Shown here: positions 1 through 11,400 of the stretch, piece by piece
How positions within the stretch are numbered: position 1 is the stretch's first letter
How the letters are laid out: each line of letters opens with the position of its first letter
Assembly: GCF_000004195.4 (NCBI RefSeq)
Contig: NC_030681.2
Location: forward strand, 86,987,539-87,051,538
Reading direction: 5' to 3'
Source: Xenopus tropicalis
Taxonomy: Eukaryota > Chordata > Amphibia > Anura > Pipidae
Length of the DNA stretch: 64,000 nucleotides
Made by a program: the position numbers and the translations under genes
Notes under the pieces: model-generated
What the model was told of the DNA's origin: nothing
Databases searched by the model: none
The model's input: only the letters and a program-made list of their open reading frames with translations

Positions 1-316
1 TATGGGACCTGTTATCCAGAATGCTTGTGACCTGGGGTTTTCTGGATAAGGGATCTTTCTGTAATTTGGATCTTCATAACTTAAGTCTGCGAAAGATCAT
101 TCAAATATTGAATAAACCCAATAGGCTTGTTTTGCCTCCATTAATTATATCTTAATTGGGATCAAGTACAAGGTACTGTTATAATTACAGAGAAAAAGGA
201 AATCATTTTTAAAAATTAGAATTATTTGCTTATAATGGAGTCTATGGGAGATTGCCTTTCTGTAATTCAGAACTTTCTGGATAACTGGTTTCCAGATAAG
301 GGATCCCATACCTGTA
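1..316. mobile_element. MITE family A, left tip cut by window edge
   Basis: Abundant non-coding element with terminal inverted repeats CAGGTATGGGACC and GGATCCCATACCTG, and subterminal inverted blocks (TTATCCAGAATGCT, GGATAAGGGATC). The element ends in CCTGTA at 316 and is missing its first few bases. Family A copies end in TA, compatible with a TA target duplication or TA as part of the repeat. Same family at 540, 28520, 36140, 39780, 42022, 47365, 52790 and 54821. Confidence 0.8.
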
Positions 317-539
317 CATAGAAATACTATAGGATGCTCAAATAAACCCTTAATAGCTGTCATTGTGTTATTTTGTCCCCAGGTAATCAGAAAGGTCTGA
401 ATATGTACTCTGACAACTAGGGAGACACAAGTCTTGAAAACAAAAGCCAGCTGCATCCTAGTTCTAGCACTGTTCTGTTAAAGGGGTTGCTCACCTTTAA
501 ATTAACTGTGTTACCATTTTGGTGGTATGCCTGTGGTCC

Positions 540-769
540 CAGGTATGGGACCTGTTTTTTCCAGATAACACAAAACTTGTAATTTGTGTCTCCATACTAA
601 TAGTCTACTAAAAAAAATCCCAATTGGATTATTTTGCCTCCAATAAAGATTAATTATATTTTAGTTGGGATTAAGTGGAAGGTACTGTTTTATTAGTACA
701 GAGAAAAAGGAAGTAATTTAAATGGAGTCCCATAATTCAGAGCTTTCTGGATAATGGATCCCATACTTA
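540..769. mobile_element. MITE family A, diverged copy
   Basis: CAGGTATGGGACCTG at the left and GGATCCCATACT at the right, with the internal blocks CCAATTGGATTATTTTGCC and GTTGGGATTAAGTGG. Shorter and more mutated than the full-length copies. A short T2-like start (TTAAAGGGGTTGCTCACC) lies just upstream at about 479-500. Confidence 0.7.
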
Positions 770-1223
770 TATTTAGCTTTGTTTACCAGCTGTCAGCCCA
801 CAAGGGTACAATATACCCTAGCAACCAGGCAGTGGTTTAAATGAGAGACTGGAATATAAACTGGAAAGTGGCTAAATTGAAAAGTAAGTAACAAAAATTA
901 ACAAAAACATTGTAGACTCACAGAGCAGGATTCAAATGACAGCTCCCATGGCTAGGTGCCCAGGGGATTGTCATCGTGCCTAACCACCTGCACTATCAGC
1001 AAAATCTGCTCATGCTGAGGGAATGCTCGAAATACAAATGACGCATGAGATACTTTCTTGGCATTTAAAGTCTTTGCCTACCAGCATGTATAGGATAGAT
1101 GCAGGGGACGTAAACCCAAAATATGAATTGATGTAAACTTTGTTTTCTGTTTAGTGGTTTCTGAGATTGTAGCTAGCCTTCTAATACCTGACTTCCAACT
1201 TTTTATGCACTTCTGGTATTCAG

Positions 1224-1494
1224 TTAAAGGGGACGTAAAGGCAAATATAATGTTGCACCTCATGCTTCTCCACCTAAAAGGAAGCATATATACAATAAAT
1301 GTTGGTTAAAAAATCTGGTTGTCAGTGAATTTCTGCAAGCTGCTTCCAGAGGGAGATCAGCTGCAGAAGATCAATAATTAAAAAAAAAAAAAAAACTGTA
1401 CAGATTTTCTAAACAAAGTATATTGCAAATATGCTTCTTTATAGGTGTAGAAGCATTAGGTGCAATATTATTTTTGCCTTTACATCCCCTTGAA
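1224..1494. mobile_element. T2/Kolobok-type MITE
   Basis: Left end TTAAAGGGGACGTAAAGGC, right end GCCTTTACATCCCCTTGAA: imperfect terminal inverted repeats flanked by TTAA (right copy mutated to TTGA). The TTAAAGG terminus is the hallmark of the Xenopus T2 family. Contains a 16-base A run near 1379. Non-coding. Confidence 0.7.
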
Positions 1495-1854
1495 CATTAG
1501 GGTTGCTGACTGACTTTTAGCGAGAATGATAACTAAATCTGAAACATACAAATGTCTTACATTGTATGTTATGAGACCTCCTTACTGACCCCATGGTATT
1601 TTTGGGGGGAGTGTTGGACCTTAGGTACTGCTGTATGGTAGCTCCCCATCCTAGCCACTTCAAATTTGCCTTGCTTGTTTGCTGTGGGTGCACACCAGAC
1701 ACCACAAAGATTTATTGGGAGAGGCACCCAGCACATTGAAGGTACACGACTGAACCTAATGGTTGGTAGGAGAGAAAAGCAGAACAATGATTTGTAACCA
1801 GGAACACACTGTAAAAAATAAGGACAGGTTCAACTCAAATTTTACTGAGAAAAT

Positions 1855-1860
1855 TTTATT
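1855..1860 (-). terminator. slc35a1: Candidate slc35a1 poly(A) signal
   Basis: TTTATT on the plus strand is AATAAA in the direction of slc35a1. It lies about 610 bases past the stop codon, which would give a compact 3' UTR. Other AT-rich hexamers exist nearby, so the site is a candidate only. Confidence 0.45.
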
Positions 1861-2470
1861 ACCTTCATAATTTAAAAAAAAAAAAAAAAATCTTGGCCTT
1901 CAGTCTAACAATCCCATAAAAAATTTAAAAAGTGCAAATAAAATAACTACATGTTTCCAAGTCTGAAAATACTGCAGCAGTGAAAACAAAAAGAATATTC
2001 TAAAGATGGCAAAATCTGTCTGCATTTGAGCGTAAGTCTCTTCATTTGGGCACAACTGCAGCATATTCCACTGGCACTGGCCATTTACTTGCATGCAGTA
2101 CACAATTAGTTCTACTAATTCTTTAATGAGTTGCAGTCGTTTACCCTCATTTGGCATTCTCTTTGCAAAAAATTCTTCATACGCTACTTGCTTCATTGTA
2201 ACTTTTACAAGATGTTAACTTTTCAGTTAACTTAAAGCAATACTGAGCAATTAAATACACCACTGCTTGGGACATACATGATTTGGCCTTCCATATGATA
2301 TAGTCCTGCACATGTTACATTCAGCTTTAAGCATGGTTTTTAAAGCCATGCCAGGACAGGCCCAAATACTGCCTGCTTCTTCACGGCCTGAAGCAAGGAG
2401 TAATGCAACTTGTCCTTGATTTTTCTGGGTTACCTCTGTAACAGTCTCAGCGGTCATGCTCTGGCAAACG

Positions 2471-5400
2471 TCACACACTGATCAGTTTTCCACTGAGGTT
2501 GTTGCTAAGCTCCTTTACGTCTATCGTAGTTGTGTCTTTTCTTGGCAATCCGTATGTGTATATTGACACACAAACAAACAGTGCACCAATGGCGAACGTT
2601 AAAGCTACAGAGAAAGAGGGAAAAATAAACAGATCACAAAAGCACATACTTGTGTATAAAAATGTAAGTAGGAAAAGGGCAGAAAGTGACTGTTCCATTT
2701 CCGTCTGTCCTATAGTTATACATTTATATACTAGACCATCTCTTGGATATTCCAAGAAATGGTTTGTGGCTTTGGCAAAAAAGAAAATTCTGGTTAGATT
2801 TGAGATTTTAAAATCGCATGACTGTGAGTCAAACATAAGTTTTATACCGGTCATTTTCCAGCCACTAGAAACCACATGTGCTACCAAAACATTTATCTGC
2901 ATATTGATTATATTGTTGCATCATTACTTTGACAAATCAAGTTTCCATGTACAGGTATGGTACTCATGCAGAAGTGTTTTCTTGTAACGGCACACTCAGT
3001 AACATATGAATAAAAAGAGAATGGGATGATTTGTAAATAATTTAAACCTTATATTTAATTGCCAGTAGTACAAAGACAATATATCAAATGTTAATTCTGA
3101 GAATGTTATTGTCTTCTGAAAAATACATGCTCATTTAATTTCGATGCCAGCAAACACATTTTTAAAAAAAAAAAAAAAAAAAAAAAGTTGGGACAGGGCC
3201 ATGTTTCCCTCTGTGTTGCATCAAGTCTTCCTTTAACACTGGGAACTGAGGAGACCAATTTCTTTCCTGATATAGGATTTCAGCTGCTCAACAGTTCAGG
3301 CCTCATTCGTCATATTTTAATAATCCAGGCCTTTACTAAAAAATATATTGGATGGGAGCATATGTTGCTTCCAAACCTGTATACGTTGTATATCTTTCAG
3401 CATTAATGGTGGCTTCCCAGATGTTCTGCTACCTATGCAATGTGTGCTAATACACCCCCAATACCACAACATTTGCTGGCTTTTCTACTGTGCACTTACA
3501 ACAAGCAAGATTATCCTTCTCCCCTTTGCCTGAAGGATGCAGCATCCATGATTTCCAAAAAGAATTTCACATTTTGATTTGTTAGACCACAAGACACGTC
3601 ATCTGAGTCCATTTTAAGCACCTTCCCTTTAGTCCATCTTAAATGTGTTTGGCCCTAGAGAAGGCGGTTGTGTTTCTGGATCATGTTCATACTTGGTTAT
3701 GCATTTGTGGATGCAGCAACAAACTGTGTTCACAAAGAATGGTTTTTGGAAGTATTCCTGAGCCCATGCAGTGATTTGCACCAGAGAACCATGCCTGTTT
3801 TTAATGCAGTGCAGGCTGAAGGCCTGAAAATCACAACTATCCAATAGTGGCTTTTCAGCCTTCTTTCTTGCTTATAGAGAATTCTGTGGATTCTCTTAGT
3901 GATTAAGTATAATAGTACTATATACTGTAGATGATAAAATCCCAAAATTCTTTGAATTTTACACCAATGAACATTATTTTTTAATTGTTGCAATATTTGC
4001 CCCTTGTGCAGCGTGTCACAGGGTGGTGTACCCCACCCCATATTTAGTTCTGAGAGACCCAGCCTCTGCTGTCCCACATTTGTTTGAAACGTGTTACCAG
4101 AGACAATTCAAAATGAGCATATATTTTTCAGAAAACAATATCTCTGTTTCAACATTTGATATGTTGTCTTTTGTATGTTCTATCTGCAAATGTATAATCT
4201 GTCCCACCTTTTTTGAAAAAAGGGCTGCACATTTCCAGAGGTTTTGTTGCTACTCTTTCTATATAAATTGTGAAAATAAAGCTCAAAATAAGTTGCAGGT
4301 GATTGTATAAACCTAAAGTGAAATAACATACTTATCTGTAAACCAAAAAGAATCACTGATGCAATGGTGGACAGGACAATGGCGGCTGCTGCAGAGAATC
4401 CCTTCATGATATTATCTGTGTATTTAACAACAACTGATGTGTAGAGGCCTCCAAAACTTGCAAGCACTGCAAAAAAGCAGAACCATTTTAGGGTTACACC
4501 CTTCCCCCAAGTTATTGTATATATTACATGCAAAATGGGCCACATTGATCGGGCAGGTTTAAAAATCCTGTTGTGATGAGAACCCCATCGGCTTGTTGAG
4601 GCCCTTGCCCCAATGGACTGATTTTCTGTTGTTGTGATCGATCAACCCAATATTGCTTTTCTCAAAAGCAAAAAGATCCACTCATTTAGCACAGTAGATG
4701 AGCAGATCGTTTATCCTATGGTTACCTTTAGAAGCAAAAATAGGAAGCAGAAGACTAAAGAAACTTCCCCTCGCAGGCTGCTCTTTATGTGAGGTTCGTA
4801 AGCAGGTTTTACCATAGGAACTTTTATTGAGCCCAGTTTAAATGGATTTTTGTAACCCTTGCTACTAAGACATATTCTGATATTAGAACACGCGAAGAAC
4901 TGCTTTGATATGTGAAATCCCTTAGTAGAGTGATTGTTTAATCTTTATTATACCCACAATTTGCATCACCAAATATAAGGCAAGAGAAACAGAATAAGAT
5001 GCATTTATGGTGACATTATACATCATAAATTTGCTCATTTGGTTGCAATTATGAGCTCTTGTTCCATTGTGAAGTGATGGATACTGAGACTTGAAGTTCC
5101 AATCCTGGAATCTGACTTCACAGTGGAACATTGGTAAGGGTATTTTTCCTAAAACAGAGGTCTCTCTAAAGCAACACATAATGAACTTACACACCACTTA
5201 ATGTACTATAACGTTGGCAGTGGTTTCTTGAAAGCAAGTAACATATTGCAGCTGTAGTGTAAAATGGAAGGAGTAAAAGGCTCTGTTTAAAAGAAAACAT
5301 GCTCTATCCTCTTTCAGTATGATGACAATTCTACAAAAGTGCACAGAAGACACAATAATACACATAATAATAATAATGTAGCTGGAGTCACAATATTGAT

Positions 5401-8400
5401 TGTGTCAGCCAAGCCTTTTTAAACTTTTTAAATAAAGAACAGTTACGATGTTGAAAAACAATGAATGCTCCCAATTATAAAACTGAAGGTGGGGCTGATT
5501 TACTAAACAACAACATTGCAGCCATAGCAGCTACTCAGATTTTCATCTTAAGACTTCATTCAGATTCTAGTCTTCTTCTCACTAACCTGCAACAATCTAC
5601 AACAAAACATTTAGACTGAAATTGTAGAATAAAGCCCTAAAAATACAAATCGGAGGATGTTTTGAACATGAAATAGTTGGCAAACACCAAGGGGCACATT
5701 TACTTACTTTTTCATATTTTTAGTGTGAAAAAATCGGATCGGTTTTGCAGCGGTTTACAATTGTTCGGTATGAAAAGACTTTCGGATTGCCAATACGATA
5801 TTATCGTGACTAATACGATTTTTCCGTAAGCATTTTCGTGATATTTGTGATCATCAGAAATTTTCAGAAATCCGAATTTTCGGGATTCGAACTCGTATTT
5901 TGATAAATCTGCCCCCAATTGTATGAAAGTAACTTTCATTGTAGGTCCCCCAAGGATATCGGCCAATACACAGTACATGTGCAGATTTTATCGGTATCCA
6001 AACAAAATTTTCTAACCTGTCCAATCGACTAAACGACCGTGGTACGAAAATTATAATCCCCTGAAACAATAATTCCCTGAAAATCTCATTTTGTACGATT
6101 TAAGTGGTACATATATGGCCAGCTTAATTGCTAATTGACTGTTGTGTGTAGATAAACTGGTACAAATATAGCATCTCTGTTAGTAAATCACCTCCAGAAT
6201 GTTTTATAAACACAGTACACTATGCACTTTGATGCTGAGTATTTAAGGAAGAATAAATGCCTACTTACAAATGACAATCCATACTAGGAAATTGTAGCCA
6301 TAGAAAAAGCCCTTTTCAATGACTTGCGATCCATCAGATATGTATACACATAATGCCGTCACTAAAATGCCAGAAAGATACATCTGGATGTTCCTCACCC
6401 ACAGGGAAGTGTCTGAGCTTTTTAAAACTTTCTCAAAATAAACCCCTAAAATAGAAAAAGAAATATCTTGATCATTAAGACAGATTAAAGTTTGGCCTAG
6501 CTATACTTTTGCGTAAATCATACAAAGAATGAAAACATTCAATTTTGAAAATGTGAAATTAATACATATTTTTCCTGGAACCGATACTGTGCCAATTCGT
6601 TTTCAATCATCCAATCTCTTATATATGCCAGAAGAGAAAACAATCCATCTGGCATTAGTCTATGTGGGCCCAACCCCAGATACTTCTCTGGCCCTTTCTG
6701 GTATCTTAATTTTTTTTTCTCCTATACTTTGAGTAAAATAAGCTTAGATTTATTTGTCCAGATATCCCGCTATCTATATATTTTTACTTCATTATAAGAC
6801 AAGATATGCCATTTAGTTCCTCTTTTTACAATGAAGAAATGTCCACCAGATACTGAATGCTTGCTTTGTATTAACAGGCAGAAATGCAAGGTTATACAGT
6901 TACACTGGCCTTAAGGGCTACCAGGGAAATTCTCTGATGGGTGGGGCCTTCTTTCATATAGCATTAACTTTTTTTTTATGTTGTTCTTTTTTTCCAAATC
7001 CAAGAAAACCAAGTGAGAAAGACAAGAATGAGTTAATTTAGGCCTGTGCATGGGACAGGGAAATGACTGAGGCCAAACTGATTGCCATGATAAGTAGGAT
7101 AATATAGAGAGGCTGTTAACTATATAGGGGTGGCAAGAGAAGTTTCTGAGAAAGACTTAGCACAGTATAAATAGGAAAGTATGAGCTCGCCAGTGGTTGG
7201 CTGGCTCTTAATATCAGAGTTATGCAACGGGATCTTGGTGCCTTACTCTGACAATAGAAAAATATTTGTATCGAAAAAAAGCCCTGGTCTGTTCATAATA
7301 GATGTGAGTTGTGGGATAGTGAATTACCACAATTTATCCAGTTTGCCACTAACATCTCTGACCTAACTTCAGTAATACATGCTGTCTTATTTTAAAATAA
7401 AAGGAAAGGTACAATCACTGGGGGTGCCAAAATGTTAGGCACCCCTCCCCCAGTGATTGTTATTGCTTACCTGAAACCCCCGGCTGGTGCTAGGAGAAAA
7501 CCGCACCAGCCCAGGGTAGCTGTGAGCCAGCGGTCCTCTTCCTTCTTCTGTCTTTACATTACTTGTGCTTGAAAAGGTGAACTTTAACACTTTAACAAAA
7601 AAGGCGGCATTCACACCCTACTGTGAATGCACTGACCCCAGGATATGGAAAAATAAATACAGACAGAAGAGGATCACTATCTCGCATCTACCCCTGGCTG
7701 TTGTGGTTTTCTCCTAACAGAAGCACCAGATTGGGGTATAAGGTAAGCAATAACAATCACTATCTGATTTTACATTTCCTTCTCCTTTAAGGGAATGGTA
7801 GATAGGTTAAACCCTAAGGGCTCTGGCACACAAGGAGATTTGTCGCCGGCGATTTTTAAAAGAGCGATTTGGCGACAAGACGCCAATGCTATACCAATGG
7901 AAATCGCCAGCGTCAAAACATACGAGGCTACTTCAAGTCACCTGCTGTTTCAAATCGCACACAGACCCTTTTCTGAGCGACTTGAGTAAACATGTGGGAG
8001 GGGTAACTCTTGAGTGGTACCATGGGTAGCAGATCGCCTGGAGCTCAACTCGCATGAAATCTCTTCGTGTGTATTGTCGTGGCGACTTGTCGCCAAAGCG
8101 CCTGGGGGAAAAAACGCAGGCGACAAATCTCCTCGTGGGCCAGAGCCCTAACACTGCTGGAGTAGTCCTTCTAGCTAACTGGGTTGCCGTATACTATGGG
8201 GCTGATTTACTAACCCACGAATCCGACCCGAATTGGAAAAGTTCCGACTTGAAAACGAACATTTTGCGACTTTTTCGTATGTTTTGCGATTTTTTCGGAT
8301 TCTGTACGAATTTTTCGTTACCAATACGATTTTTGCGTAAAAACGCGAGTTTTCCTATCCATTACGAAAGTTACGTAAAAAGTTGCGCATTTTTCGTAGC

Positions 8401-11400
8401 GTTAAAACTTACGCGAAAAATGCGCAACTTTTCGCGTAAGTTTTAACGCTACGAAAAATGCGCAACTTTTTACGCAACTTTCGTAATGGATAGGAAAACT
8501 CGCGTTTTTACGCAAAAATCGTATTGGTAACGAAAAATTCGTAAAGAATCCGAAAAAATCGCAAAACATACGAAAAAATCGCAAAATACCGATCATTACG
8601 AAAAAAACGCAATCGGACTCCATTCGACCCGTTCGTGGGTAAGTAAATCAGCCCCTATGCGTTTGAGACCCTCTGAAAAGAAAACATATTGATGAAACAG
8701 CAAGACATAGTGTGTAAGAAGATCCTGTATACCTGCAAATCCAGAACACAGCACAGCAATGGCAACAGCACCTATGCCCAGTAAATAATTCTGTTCAATC
8801 TGTAAAATTTTAAATGGTAAAAATCAGGAATGCATTTCAAAGAGTTTTTGAGTTAGGTGAGATGCAACAGTTTGGTGCTTGTGGCAGCAAAAATAATAAA
8901 GCAGAAACATATTGCAAATACTAGTTCTGTGCAACTGCACCTATAGTGATCAGGCCAAAAATGTAATGCTGCAGGTATTGTAGATTGTCACAGACAAGGT
9001 TGGTATTTTGATACATATTAAATGTAAAGATCGGTGCACTTTAAATGCCATAAAAAAATACCCATGGTAACATGAAATCAATATGCCTTAGATACACTGA
9101 AAGTATATGTGCTTTGTTAAAAAAATATATAGCTTGAGCTCCTGGCACAGAGCATGACATAACTACTGTTATTTATGTGACAAGAGTTGCATGTGAGATG
9201 ACTGGAAACATGAACTAAAACTTTTGCAAATGTACACACTTTGTTCTCGCACAAAGGCACATTTATTTATTTAGTATCCAACACATACCTACATTGCTAC
9301 CTAACTAAAGGAAGCCATATGCACGTACACACAGCTTTTATAGTATCCCTTTAACAGCTAACAATGCTAACTCAGGCAGAAAAGGTTTATTTGCTGAGCA
9401 GTGGAATGTAAAGTGCACTTATTACTTTGGGTGGGGTTGCAGAAAGTCAAAATGACAGCTGCATTATGAATAGTACCAGCTTTCTGTCGGGAATATGCCA
9501 TGGCAAAAGAGGAGAAATATTACCACACCTTATTTGTAAACTAGCCTGCTTTCAACTACAGCAAAGGGAAACTAGACAGAATAATGAACCCCCAACTATA
9601 ATTTATATGGTTATTACAAGTCACATAGGAGTTCAGTGACCATATAAACTATAGGTCCTAAGCCAAGTGCCAGTGGAACCTGTAAATAAACTATACCCTC
9701 ACAAATGAAAGCAGATGCTCCATCAGTACCTTTGCTATCAAGCACAACTCCCAGCACTTTCCATAAGATTTTCAACACCCAGTACTTGGACTGCTCTCCA
9801 TTCGCCCCCCACAGGTGAGATCAAGCCTCCCTCATTACCATGCACATAGATTTAAATTTCACTTTTTGAATTCAAGTTGTATTTTTCTGAAGGAGAACTG
9901 GGACAGCACAAGGTCTCTCTCCACCGGGGTGTATAGCAATTAGCTAATGCAGGTTATTGAACAGCAGTGACATGAGTTGAAACATTAGATTCTCTGTATT
10001 TCCCGCAGTATTCGGTGCTGCAACCACTTTATCACTATGTCAAGATAAACCTTTCGTCTGTAGAAAAGGTTATCATATTATATAGTAACATTTACCATTC
10101 GTGTAGAGCTTTATAATATACTGCTATAAAACTAAATTTTTTTTGCCCATAGATAATATAGAAATGTTCCAGATCTTTTCTCCTGGCTGTATAATAGTGC
10201 ATGTTTGAAGCCTCCATGCTGCTACTGAAATATATCATGGGTCGGAGCAATTATTGCTCGAAAATACAGCAAGTGAGCATGAGTGCACTGACCGGGATAC
10301 AGCAATTACAATGCTATTCAACGGAAAGGTATTTCTGGGTCATTTGTCAATGACCTAAGAGGGCAATTTCACAAGGGTAACAGTATACCCCCCTTGTGCC
10401 CTTATTCCCATAACAATTGCCTTTAACTGGATTTTAAATTCATCTTAATACTCTTCCTATCATACTCAGAACTTTTATACAGAACCTGCCCAGATTATAC
10501 ATATTGATTTGAAACACTTACCTGTACTTTAGTGGCTTCTGCTGGACTGTACTGCACTAGGGTGACACCTCCACACAAGATGAACACAGAAACCCACTGC
10601 AGCTTATTTAGTGAGCGGTTCAACATCAATACAGTACACAATGCAGTGCAGGGGATTTTCAGCTGGTAAGTGACCTGTTGAAAACGGAAAAATCCAATGC
10701 TTTTACTATTAGCATAGAAAAGAAGTTGTTTCTCAGGTTACTAATGGTACTATCAGTCAACATGCAAGAAGCTCTTTAACATTAGAACTTACCTGATACA
10801 CTGCAGCATCAAGATTGCTCAGAGCTACAAAAGCCATGTTATTCTGCAAAGCATAAACCAGGGATGGTACGGACAGCTTCAGCATCTCCACAGGACTCCC
10901 CAATACATTGTCCTTTAAAGAAGTTATCAATCTACTAAGACTTCCAGTTTCTCTAAATGAAAAGTGAAAGAATGGTATAGGAGAATGTTATTTTTTACCA
11001 TATAATTAAACAAACGATGCAATAGCAATAATGAAGTGTGATCATTTTATTAAATAATTATAAGACATTAAGAGCAACAAGTCATTCATTTGAGGAGATT
11101 TTTAGCATTTTGTGAATTAAAACACAGTCATGGCTAAAAGCTGCAGCCTATATTTAGGAAAATATAAACAGTCATTAGAAATAAGCCATTACAATAGCAC
11201 TTAACAAAGGGCAACCCTGCTTATCTTGGATCATAAATATTTGCATACTGTTAAGTAAACCATGTTGCAGTGTAATATTTGTCTTCAAACACATAAAGGA
11301 AATGTTGGGAGAAATAGTTTATAAAAGTGCAATTTACAGCAAAGTTGGTCAGAAACAAAGCATAATGCCTTACTTTTTATATGTGAAAACTTAAACTTTA

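Noticed and set aside
1..1850. Possible 3' end of rars2, the human neighbour of SLC35A1
   Set aside because: No arginyl-tRNA synthetase coding sequence seen; if conserved, it lies left of the window.
2499..2987. 162-codon plus-strand ORF
   Set aside because: Antisense to the last slc35a1 exon and its intron; no recognisable domain.
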